Below are positions 33,320 to 44,495 of a stretch of DNA of 64,000 bases, in pieces (within the stretch, counting starts at the first letter, position 1; every line of letters starts with the position of its first letter). The stretch is from the NCBI GenBank assembly GCA_019828545.1, contig JACVRA010000086.1, forward strand, positions 216,503 to 280,502, in the 5' to 3' direction. The DNA comes from Paracamarosporium sp. OC-R06-R3 (taxonomy: Eukaryota > Ascomycota > Dothideomycetes > Pleosporales > Didymosphaeriaceae). A program made the position numbers and the translations under genes. The notes beneath the pieces are model-generated. The model was given only the letters and a program-made list of their open reading frames with translations, was not told the DNA's origin and did not search any database.

Positions 33320-36300
33320 TTAGTTACCTCGACGATGAATCATCCTCAGGTAAGAAACCCCACAACCGAATAGAACAACAACGACAGCTCCAGACGCTGC
33401 CCAATAGGTATCCAATCCATCTTTGGGCCTCGGTTCGATATCCATTTGTGCTGCCAGTGCATCTGCTTCACTCCATCGGTTGCATTGAGAATATGCATCC
33501 ACGAGTTGGCATACGCACCTAATTGTTGCATCGGCCTTTTTGCCAAATGTCTTTTTGTATCTGGCGACCAAGTTTTCCAGGGAGTTGATCGTCGCACTCA
33601 AGTCTTGGTTGGTCCTCAACTTCACTGCGTTGATCCTACACTCCATGTCCCAGGCCCGCTTGCAGTCACCACCATAATTTCTTACTATCTTCGCAAGAGC
33701 GCTTTTAAACGTTTCGAGAGCTTGTCTGAGGTCTTCTTTGTCGCCTAGCTTCGTTTTTGCGTCAGCAATGTTAACCAAGACCTCATTATACATTTCGCTA
33801 TCAGGAAACCACGACTTCAGCGCAACCTTAGCGACGTGTAGTGCTTCCCTGGCCGACTTCCAAGCCGACACTGCTTCGCTTCTATTACTGTTAGTTTCCT
33901 CGTGCCGACCCTTTTCAAGGTAGAACAGCCCTTCTTCCCATTTCCTTCGTATTGCCAGTTTACGCACAATGTTAAGTCTTTCCTTGCGAAGCTTCACACC
34001 TTCGTTGCCAGCCTTGTTATCGTCTAGGGTCGCCTTTTTAACGTCTGCGAGCTTCGGTATTTTTGTTCTGTTGACGCGCTGGATGATGATGTTGAGTTCA
34101 CTCGTAGAGGCCAATTCCTTCTCGACAAGGTCCCATTCCTTCAGGTAGCAACATACATGGATCAAATCCAAAGACAGATCCCATTGACGTTCAAGGATCC
34201 AGAAATGATACTCCGATGTTCTGTCCCAGGATCCAATCTGGTTTATTTGATCTTCCACGATCCTCTTGGCCTCTTTCCAGTCTTGGTTAGTCGAAGGATC
34301 TAGTTCGTCCGTCGGTCGACCCAGATATGTCTTTATTCTCTGCTGGTCAAGCAAATACCGTATATCAAGTTTTAAAATACTTTCGTCATTCACAGGTCCA
34401 TGATTTGAAAGCTCATCCACAGCATAGTGCTCTCGAGCAAAGTCCAGTACTTCAGCCGCTTCTTCGTACTGATCTTGGTCGGACAGCACACGCGAGAACT
34501 CAATGATACTTTGTATCGCCCGGGGCGCGTAAGTGATTGTCGTTCCACAATTCTCGGGTGAGTCTTGGACATCCTCTTTCAAGAACTTTCGAAACCTATC
34601 AAAATGCGGAAACAGATGCTTTCTGAGCGCGAACCTATCGGAGCCATCCTTATAAACCTTCTTCTCGAAATAGTTGTAGATCATGGAGAGCACCTTCTCG
34701 AATCGCCGTAGCAATATTGCTCTGCCTTCGTTGTCTTCGCTCCAGGCCCACAATGCAGCTCGGACGGTCGGATCCACATGCCAAACCTCCAAATCGTCAT
34801 CACTTCCGTAGATCAGGAACGAACTTTTAAGTGTACCTAACGCTCGATCAAGTGACTTAGCCTTCTCTCTAGGCAGTTCCACACGCAGCAACTCAAGATC
34901 TGCACCCTCTTGACCAAACATAGCAAGTAAAAACAAGACTACAATCTCATATGGCCAATTACTATCCTCGGGATGCAGAGGTTGGCTCAGCTGGTGCCTA
35001 AGTAGGTAACCCATTACATCTGGGCTAAAGTCATGAACTTTCCGGAACCCTTCGGTCCTTAGGCCTTGTAGGAGTGTCTTGGGCGAAACATTTTTGTTGT
35101 TCATGTGCTCCACCGCTTCTTTAATCAATTTTGGGAGTGTAAGATACTTCAATAGATCCTTGGTATTCTGATCCACCGAAGAAAACAGTGACGTGTCAAT
35201 GAAGTGGTTGTAAATGCGTAGCTGGACACCAATGTCTGGAAGTGTAAGCTGTATAATTACAGGATCGAGTTCACCAAACGGCACCATCCTGCAGTCCCGA
35301 CGCCTAGTCGTGATCAAGATTTGGCCGTGATGTTGGATCTTTCTCAGATCGATTAGGTCCACGCTGGATGCTGGGTCTTGTGGATCTTGCGATTCGTGGC
35401 AAACATCGTCTAGCACCAATATCCATTGCCCATAAACTGGATTTTGTAGCCAACACTCAATGTGAGAGACTATGCCTTCCTCTGGACCGTTTAAGCCGCT
35501 GATGGATGCGGTTTCCTTGGCAATCTTTCTATATCCTTCCTGAATGGTGTCGTTGTTCATCATAGAGACCCAGAAGATGTGTTTCTTATCTTCCGTGTCA
35601 TTCGTTTCTGGCTTATTGAATTGAGATACATAGGACAAAGCCATACGTGTTTTGCTAGATTTGGAGTGGTTAGCCTACGTTCAAACAAGTAGCGAATGCT
35701 TCGGACAGAACAAACTGTACCCGATTCCACCCAGACCACAGAGCACAACAACATTGTGCGAGCCAAACCCCTCTACCATATCGTCGAACTTTTTCTGATA
35801 CCCAAATATTGGATCTTTGTTGGAAATATCTGAAGGCAGAATTGAAATGGTAGCATCGACTTGATTCTGCCGTTGTTTGAGTTCTTCTGAAATCTGCGGT
35901 GAGCTTTCGTACCATCCTTTATTTCTTAAGATTTGTCGAAAGTCATTTTTTCGCCTCCATATCTTTGCTCTCTTGCCTGGTGACCTCCCCATGTTCAGAT
36001 CGATCTCTCGCGATTCCTGAATGACAAGTTTCAACTTCTCGATTACCTTATTATGCGTTTTCGAAGTAGGATTGGTGCCTGGCGGATCATCGGGCTCCAG
36101 CTTGAACTCAGTTATAGCTTCATATAGATATACCTCAGTTTCCCAGGCTGATATTCTTTTGTCATATGGCAAGAGCATCTCTTTGATGACTCTGAGAACA
36201 TTCCTCAGCCTCTGATCACTGGGCCTATGATCCCCTAACTCTTGAATCCATTTCGAAACAACACTTTCGCTGTTATGAAAAGCGCCCTTCTCTCCAGATT

Positions 36301-37658
36301 TTTTCTGTGTTGACGGCATCTCGAAATGCTCATCCCTCTTTCTCTCGAACGTTTCAAGTCCTGTGTTGGCCCAACCGTGCACTATGACTGTAGCAAGAGT
36401 GATGAATATGCAGCCAAGCGAGTAAATGTCGTGGGATCTTCCATGTGTACGCGCATTTGGTTCATGTTTATCAGTGAAAAATTCAGGCGGTGCCCAGTAG
36501 TATGTACTCGCCCGGTTATTTGTAGCTGTATCTCGGAACGGTTTTAAGTTCGCGCAACCGAAGTCCGCGATTTTCCAAGTCAACTTCTTGCTCTTGAAGA
36601 GAAGAATATTTTTCGGCTTGAGGTCTCGGTGATATCCTACCTGTCCGTTAATCTCCCGATGGAGCCACGATAGCCCAGACATTAGCCCGAGCATAGCATC
36701 GGAATATATGTGTTGTTCAATCTCTTCTGTGCTGTTACCCGTTAGGTCTGGTATTTTGGTCTCAAGCCATCGGTCCATGTCAGCGTTCGCGAGTGGGTAC
36801 AGCATGTACAAACGCTCTTCAGGAGACCCCTCTGGATTGGGCATCTCGAGTCCAGCGACGAAACTGCCCAATATTTCGGTTACGTTGGTATGCAAACGGT
36901 CTTGTACAACTCTAACTTCGTTGTAGACTTTGTTACGGTCTGTTTCGCTATTACCGAGGGACATCTTTTTGTACGCGATGCTCAGCTTCTAGGATGACGG
37001 TTAGCACAGTCCTATATCATGCTTAGGGATGTGTATGACTTGCTGCATCAACAATCTCCAGGCCTTCGACTGGTCGAATATATTCTTCTCCTATCTTCGT
37101 CTTGTACACGTACCCGAAGCCACCCTCTCCGATTTTTATAGGTTCGTCGTCGAAGGGAAGCTTGAAATGTTTGGGATCGTATTTTGGAATGTCTCCACTC
37201 GAGTAGAGCATCGGTGGAAAGTGCCACTGCATCACGTAGAATTCTTCCACGAAGCCATCAAATTGTGGAAGCTCTTTCAGTCTTTCCATAGAGCAGTTCG
37301 TACGGTACCCAGTATGATCCACCCCAAATAGTATGCGATCGGTAATGGGAGGATTGCTATTGCGGAAGTTTTGCATATCTTTGGGTCGGTCAAGAAGTAA
37401 GAGTATCCCGTAGAGGATCGGTGCATCGGTGCGGATCGTGAACGATAAGTCACGTAACTCTCGTCGTAAAGGCCAAAACCACCAGATTTTGTGCTCTCTT
37501 CTCAAATGAGCATCGATGTTTTCTTCCGTCAGAAGCTCCAAAAGGAAACGATGGGACACAAAAGCCCCCCGAGCCCCCAGCGTGTTACGTTCTCCGGTCC
37601 TTTTCATTTCGTTCTCTAGTTCCATCTTCAGATCACGACGCAAATTGCGGCGTTCCAT
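33320..37658 (-). CDS. Protein kinase - NB-ARC - helical repeat - transmembrane protein (fungal NLR architecture)
   Basis: Exons 37658-37044, 36988-35721 and 35654-33320 give 1405 aa. Residues about 175-470 are a protein kinase: Gly loop GEGGFG (177-182), Lys 212 in AYKK, HRDLKPKN (325-332), DFG (347-349) and APPE (371-374), so all main catalytic residues are present. A linker leads to an NB-ARC domain whose P-loop GLGGIGKT (about 623-630) is split by intron 2, with LVLDD (707-711, Walker B) and ILITTRRRD (sensor-type). Residues about 950-1340 are helical, TPR-like repeats. One hydrophobic helix (GAVVVVLFGCGVSYL) lies near the C-terminus. Intron 1 uses a GC donor (GCAAGT) to keep frame. Fungal STAND proteins of this type are linked to non-self recognition; that role is inference. 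Confidence 0.83.
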
Positions 37659-40080
37659 GAACACGATGGATCAGGGTATGGAAAATCGAATACGGCCCTG
37701 ATTATATTAATATAGCCTCAGTGGTCTAAGATCTGATATTGCAGTAATGGGAGTTTAGCATCATATCACAACTTACCCGAAAAGTTGAACGTTACATTCG
37801 TTATTTGCCGGTATTTGTCTGATTTTCGAGGAACGCAACCGACGAAAAGTCGAATGAAAAACGAATTCATTCCGCGCTCTAAGGCAGCGGAAAGAGCTTG
37901 AGTTGTACGCCGGATAACAGTCTCTGGAGGAGGAGGGAAGGCTGAACTGACTTGTAAAAGCGGGGCTAAATCACAAAACTTTGCGCGTCAGCTTTTGAAA
38001 GGGTGTGGACCATCGATACGAGGGTAGGCACACCATCGCAGCAAGGCAAATTGTCCGGCTCGCCGCTTTCGGAAGCTGTTCCAGGTCCCTCAATACAGAT
38101 GGTGTCCTATCTTCAGCCTTGTCCTTAATCTCAAGTGCACCCTCCGCGCTCAGGAGAAACTCCATCAAGGACATGACCGTGCGTTTTGTAGCGGCTTAAC
38201 GCTAAGACAATCAGATAATGCATCCTGTGTGTAGCATAGTGAATGAAACAGTCGAAATGTGTACTATCGGGACGTGCAACCCGCCGTCCTTCCCGCGGCC
38301 CGCTCTCTTGCGTGCGATATGTGGCTGCACGATAAATCATGGTCAGTCATGGATAAGCGAGCTAACCCCCCAATACAAAATCCGAAGTCCTTCAGCAGGG
38401 GATCATCCATACTTCATTGGTCAGTCTCGTAGCCCAACCCAACAAGACACGTACGTATATGATAAGATTGCCAAATCGCTCATCATGTGTTACATCTCGC
38501 TCGGAGATCGAAACCTATCATCATCCCATATGTCCAATGCGTGGGGAGCTAGGAGCCAGCATGTAACACAAGGCTAGGCAATGTGTGGTCAACAATTCAG
38601 CCAGCCCTTATACCTTCCTATCAGATTTTTTTTCATTCACGTTCAATATGATTTGAAATTCGGACTGCAACGCTTTCAACACTGTAAAACCATATGCCTG
38701 ATTTGAGGCTTGTGAAGGCTTGATGTCATAACCACGTTTATCGTTATCCACATACTTACCTAAGCCACAAATTCCACTAACGCAAGATCTACGGCTACGA
38801 AAGTTTGGGTGTAACTGGTCCAAGGCAATCAGAGAGAAGTAAGCGAAACACGTTCAACACGTACACGAAAACGTAACGTCGATATCAACTTTACTCGATC
38901 TGTTCCTTATGAACGAACTATCAAGTTTCGGTATGACAACCCTTCGGGGTTATAGTTTAAGTTTCGAAGTTTCGATTTGGTCGATTTAGCCCTCGCGTTT
39001 TAATTGCATCCTGAAGGACACTTGCTCCACACAATATTTGGAGCATTTGAGGGCATTTGATCCTAAAAGCTAGTAAACCAAAGTAAAAAATCTCTGTCAT
39101 ATATGCTCTTGCATATACCTTCTCTATTATAGAACACAATGGAAGAATTCAATCTATTGAATAAGGACCTGGGACTGAATCACACGACGACACAGTAGTC
39201 TGTCGTGACCGTTACATTTTGTGAACATAACGAGTATTTCTTTTCATAGAATTTAAACATTATAACAAATTCTATTGAACTGATTCAGAGCACTCCACAA
39301 CCTCTAAGGGCACTTGGACTTCTTGCTCGATTCATTGGATTCAATCTACCAAAAGATTACGTAAGCACATTTAACCGCTTTCTCTTGTCCGTTTTCATAT
39401 CTTTAGTCCTTTTTCTTTTTGTTTTTTTCCTTTTTATTCTTCCTTCTACTCTGTTTCTTTCGTTTCCTTCTCTTTTTGGTAAGTGATTCGATGATAAGTG
39501 GGAATAAGTAATGTTTAAAGTACATAACAAGTTAGTTGTCGAGTGGAAACGGTCCTCAAATCTGGAAAACTAAAACGTATTAGAAACTCATCTGAATTCG
39601 TACTTTATGTTTTCAAAAAGATTGAACTGTAATTCTACCGCTAGAAAAACAATATACAGACGAGTTGCAAAGTCGATGAGCAGATATTATCAGTGTTCAA
39701 TAGTCCATCACGTCTGGCGATTAGCCTTGTACACGAGGTCGAATGGGTTCGTACAAGTATAGCGCCTTTTATAGATGATTTAAAAATTCACAGAAGATGA
39801 AGTGCAATTTAATTGGCGTCGTTTAGAAGGCCGCCTACACTTAGAAAGCTTTGGCAGAGTCGTGACAGCTAGTATTTTTGGCGTATACAAACTCTGTAAA
39901 TACCTCCAACGCTAAATAAGATACTTTGCGGGATTAGACTTCTGTTCGTTGTGCCGCCTTTGGGATACTTTGGGTTGGAAGGATTCTAAACCTGGTCGCA
40001 AATCCTGCGGGCAGCAACGGCAGAACGTCAGTCGCTTCACCATTCCACCAACTTGTCCAATCTTACTCCAACAAATACCG
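37659..40080. other. Long intergenic region, AT-rich towards the right
   Basis: About 2.4 kb. The first few hundred bases hold the promoter of the kinase/NB-ARC gene. A minus-strand 67-codon frame at 37971-38174 reads like protein but has no recognised domain and no neighbours to join. From about 38850 to 39900 the DNA is AT-rich with pyrimidine tracts (for example 39400-39480). No supported gene was seen. Confidence 0.4.
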
Positions 40081-41009
40081 ATGTGTCACATACGTCTAGA
40101 CCTTTTTTTTCTGTTATTGTTCGCCTCCCAAATTTCTCCATGGACAATCGATGTACATCCTGACCTCGCGTACCCGCCGCGCTGGACAGCCGCACCCGGC
40201 GACCGTTACATGTCAAAGAATGGAACTTTTCTATCGCCGAACTATCTAGACTCGTGTCTGAATCAGCGTGTTCCTAGAAATGCAACGCGCAACAAGTTTC
40301 ACGTGTCTAATGGTCGCGCCATATTCGACCTTGTGAACGCGACTGTGGGCAATCCTACGAATGAGTCGTTTCACCTGGATGTTTACCTGCCGCATTTGTA
40401 TTACAAGTACGTAGATGGATGGGGAGGCAAGGAGTATAATGAAGGGGTGAAGGGGACGTACAAGAGTAAGCAGAATATGTGGCGGTACTACTGGTGGTAA
40501 GTTTGAGTTTGCCACATGGTGGATGAGACAAAGCTACAAGCTGGCTAGTGCTGAAATGTCACAGGCAAAACTTTCCAAAGAAAGGCCGATGTTATTTCCC
40601 AATGAATATGACGGAGATGGTAGTTGACAAGGATGGTAACGCCCTACGGTCCTCAGACTTAGTGGGCTTGAACGCGACGTTAATGTTTCCATTTGAGAAC
40701 ATACGAAACTATCGAACCTTTGAGCAGGTTGATCAGGTAAGTTATAGCGTACACCTATGATATTTGTGCAAGGTGAAGAACTCAACTAATTCGGTAATGC
40801 AGTGTGCCTATGTGACATTGACGGATGAAGATATTCAGCCCGTAGAGGACATTGTTCCGTGCGATAGCTACAATCCTCTGTCTCCGCTCACTTCGCCATC
40901 GTCCTCGCCTTCTTCAAAAAGCTCTGGAGTGACGGTAGAACCACAGCGAGCATTTGCCGTGGTAGTAGTGGTAGTTTTCACGCTTTCATGTTTCGATTTT
41001 ATTTCATAG
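40081..41009 (+). CDS. Secreted, probably GPI-anchored glycoprotein of unknown function
   Basis: Exons 40081-40496, 40565-40736 and 40803-41009 give 264 aa with clean GT-AG introns. The ATG at 40081 opens a signal peptide (MCHIRLDLFFLLLFASQIS); an upstream in-frame start at 39949 would bury it. The mature part has about six N-glycosylation sites (NGT, NAT, NES, NMT, NAT type), Trp/Tyr-rich segments (YKYVDGWGGKEY) and a few cysteines. A Ser/Pro run follows, then a hydrophobic end (AFAVVVVVVFTLSCF) without a basic tail, which is the layout of a GPI attachment signal. It sits at the edge of the AT-rich degenerate block. I do not recognise the family. Confidence 0.68.
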
Positions 41010-41261
41010 CGGTATTACAATAGCTATGAAACGCGGGCACTTTTGCGACGGATACGTCCCATGCTGAGTAGTGACTTCGTCAAGCCCATATCAAGACCCA
41101 AAACCTAAATATTGCGTCTCAATCTTCTCAGTTTCTTATGTACGTACTGGAACACTTCCCTATAGTACGCTTGGCTCCCTATTATAGGACTCTAGGTCTT
41201 AGTATTAATACAAGCAGCTACAGTAGAGACTAGCTCCTACCATTTATAACTATCATAGCGT

Positions 41262-41590
41262 GGGGGGTTGGCACAGTGGTAAAGTGCCTAGTGTATCGGC
41301 GCAGGTAGTCAAAAGGTCTGTNNNNNNNNNNNNNNNNNNNNNNNNNNNNNNNNNNNNNNNNNNNNNNNNNNNNNNNNAAAGGATACAGAAAAGCTACTGA
41401 GCTATCTACAGCGAGGAGCTGGCTATATGGGTGGACCTGATCCGCGTTGCCAAGATCCCGCTCGTTTGAGCTCCTGACGATCATAGCTCAACTGAGCCAC
41501 TGGGGCCCGATATGATCAGTGAGTCCCAAGCCTCGTTACACCTAGAAGTCCTCTGGCGTGGGCCAAGGCCGTAGGTTCGAATCCTACACT
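41262..41590 (+). mobile_element. tRNA-derived, possibly SINE-like sequence around the gap
   Basis: Left of the gap is TTGGCACAGTGGT, which fits a polymerase III A box and forms a D-stem GGCAC / GTGCC. Right of it, near 41571, is GGTTCGAATCC, an exact B box, with T-stem GTAGG / CCTAC. A further A-box-like arm lies on the minus strand near 41487-41506 (GGCTCAGTTGAGC). The boxes are too far apart for one tRNA, so this is either two degraded tRNAs or a tRNA-derived short interspersed element. The gap hides the middle. Confidence 0.35.
41322..41377. other. Assembly gap (56 N)
   Basis: A run of 56 undetermined bases. Its position inside tRNA-derived, probably repeated sequence suggests an unresolved repeat. 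Confidence 0.99.
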
Positions 41591-41942
41591 CTCTATATAA
41601 AGTTCTCTACTGTAGAATAAAAAGACTACTCTAATACTACCCTTTCTTATCTATCTTATAACCTTTTACTAGTTCCTCTATCTCGCCTAGAAAAAATAGG
41701 GTAACCCTAACAAAAAGAGATGAGAGGAGGAATAAGATTAATCCTATACTCTATCTATAAATAAGGTTTTTAGCCTAAATTCTATATTAAGATTTTCCCT
41801 AATAAGCAAATAAGAAATTAGAGATGATTATACTTTCTAATCAAGGGTTAGCTAGGGATAGGACGGTTATCTACCATAAGGTAGACAGATAAGCCAAATC
41901 AAATCATAGAGTATCCTAATTCTAGCCCTGACGATTGAATAC

Positions 41943-42890
41943 TCACGGCATTTGCAGCATCTCTGATTGCTTCATTACGCCAAGAACATATTTGTTCCAG
42001 TCCACACTACCTACAACCCCAATCACCGCGATCCCTCGTCCTAAGCTTGACAGTGGATTTGTTTTTAGGAGCCGTCTAAGCAATGGACCTGGATCTTTGC
42101 GGTCTTTGCTATCTTTGTAGAAAGTGGAACGACCTATATCCTTCGACAACTCGACTCTGTTTACAATGCTATTTAGAGGCGCGCATGAGAACTTAATTTG
42201 TATCCTCTCGTGTGAGTCTGGAGTTTTCATCTCTTTAATTAACTCCGCCATGTCGCTGACAAAGTTTTCAACCATGTAAGGCAGATTGCACAGCTAGGAG
42301 AGTTTATCGGTAACAGCATTGGTACTGATGAACCCTTCTCCACGACGCGAAGGTAGCCTTCCAAACACAACACAAAAGCCTCAATGAAGATACAACCTAA
42401 GAACCACGACCGATCCGCATCAAATAAGAGGTATCTAGCTTGCTTGTGCTTCGTTACTTTAGGTGCGTTGAAATATTGGTTGGAGTCTTGGTTGAAAGAA
42501 TTTGTTTCAACCATAATGGATGGTATATGACCGGTAGGACAAACTTTCCACTTGAAGACTTGAATATGCTTAAATAAGCTCTGGAAGTCTGATACAACAA
42601 TGTTAGTCAACTTGATTCCGTAAGAAATGATGCTGCGTATGCTGGCCTAGTCGCCACCGCCCTCTATCTCTTGAGACAATTGCTTGAGAGGCTCAACAAG
42701 CTGAGTCAAACTACTCCAGAGGCCTTTCCAGCTTTTTATAGTACCTGGAGGTGCCAAACTACACGTCAAGGTCTCCAATGATTTATTCGGCGCATGCTCT
42801 AAATTGAGGTGGTGTTGCTCTTTAAACTACCAAGTTCAATGTAGTTTTACTAAGTGTCGGACCGCCTTATCCTTCTCTTCTGCATGATTT
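41943..42890 (-). pseudogene. Degenerate protein-coding relic of unknown family
   Basis: The minus strand from about 42890 to 42239 keeps one frame with protein-like sequence interrupted by a TAG at 42647-42649 and further stops near 42830-42840. A shift of frame near 42270 then leads into a second open stretch ending at 41943. Readable segments include KQARYLLFDADRSWFLG and MVENFVSDMAELIKEMK. The two frames look like parts of one former gene. The family is not recognised, and the upstream limit is approximate. Confidence 0.5.
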
Positions 42891-44495
42891 CCACCGTAAT
42901 CGTAAGCTAGTGAAGTGTATACTTCAACTTTGTTGTCATAGCTGTATCCGTTGGTGCTGCAAGTCTTGATGTATGTGTGACCTTGCGCTGGGTATCACGT
43001 CTGTAATTTACGAGCTCATGGAACTGCGGAGGAGGGGATGGCAGCATACATTATACCCTAGACCATCGCAGTCCGGATGAAGTTCAATCCTCCAAGTATT
43101 CCATCGTGGCCCTTCCTTGATCACTTCTTTTTAAATATCCAACGTCTCAAAAATAGGGCCAAAGGTATTTGATCAAGGCAGGGTGATTATCCAGTAGTTG
43201 CTACAAGAGACCACGGCGACAGCGCTCGCCGTGTTGTGCGTGTCGTCTTAAGTGCAATAGTAGTGAATAACGCATACACTAGGTAGGGCTATTTACATTC
43301 TGCCTCTCTCTTTTATATGGAATGTGAGGAAGACTGACAATATCATCTTGCCCTAACCAGACAGACCCGTTATCCACAATAGTCCATGTTTCTCTCCAAT
43401 CTATTTCTTATGGAACCGTACTCCTTAACCCACTCGCACGTACCAATAACTACAGACACCTTAAAATTAACCAGATTCTCGAGGTCTATAGCTAGGTCCG
43501 GGACTTTAAGGCTACCTTTACAAATTCTGCATCTCTTAGTGAGAGTTACTCTGCTCTATCTAGTCTCGCCAAAATCGAATTCATGGAGCGAGACATTTGA
43601 TCAACTTTCCGAGGTTTCTAATTTATTTATCTGGAGATCGCCTTGTGCCACATATGCAGCGACTGTCACCGCATTTCCACCCACCTATACTCCACTAATA
43701 GTGGACAAATATGGAACGTTTGCCATCGATCGATGAACTATGCATTGATGTTGGGAAAGAATATTTCCAGGGCCATCGACCTTTGATTCAATCAAGATCT
43801 CCGAAAATATGGATCAATTGTGGTGTAAAGCTATAATCTTGGCGGGTATATACAGTATCTGAACCAATCATAGGTAAGTGCTATCTTCCCATTGGACGCA
43901 GATGCAAAGCTCATCATATACATAAATTCTGCAACACAGGAGAAATCCCGCAAGCGAGTGCGTAGCCAAAACTCCAATAGACCCAACCTCCCGATGCGCC
44001 AACATCCTTCCCAATTACAACCCATCGATTGGTTCATGCTGGAACCCCTGGCTGTGAACCCCTCACTTACGTCATATAATTTTTACGATATATTGCCACT
44101 TACAGCGGGAATTAAGAACAACCGGATTCCACTTTTCCACTTGTCTGAATTCGCTACACTTATTTCAATGAAATGATAAAGCTATAGACAGATAACGAGT
44201 TCAGAGATGTACTTAGCAAGATATCGCCCCTAAGCCGGAGCCGGCAAAATCAAAGTATCATATTATGCATGGTGACGCAACTGAAAATAAAATTGCCTCA
44301 AGGCTGAGGTGTGGAGATTGCCTTGCAGCATTATCGTCAGCTCGTTCGCCTAAATCTGCTTTGTGCACCCTACCGGTCAAGACACATCCGCGGCTATATT
44401 TGAAGAGGTGCTTTGAGGGATTGCAAGCCAAAACAGCGCGACTGGTGCTGGCAGCAGTAGCATCATTTGAATACGTCTCACATTTCTACAACACT

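Larger units (their letters stand above)
41010..44495. other. AT-rich degenerate block with relics and a sequence gap
   Basis: About 3.5 kb without an intact gene. By hand count 41701-41820 has roughly 27% G+C, with frequent TpA, as expected after repeat-induced point mutation. Besides the pseudogene at 41943-42890, the minus strand at about 43300-43740 still reads as protein in short stretches (for example WRETWTIVDNGSVWLGQDD) broken by many stops. The right end, about 44200-44495, should contain the promoter of the next gene. Confidence 0.55.

Noticed and set aside
37971..38174. 67-codon minus-strand frame with protein-like composition
   Set aside because: No adjoining exon, domain or start context could be found.
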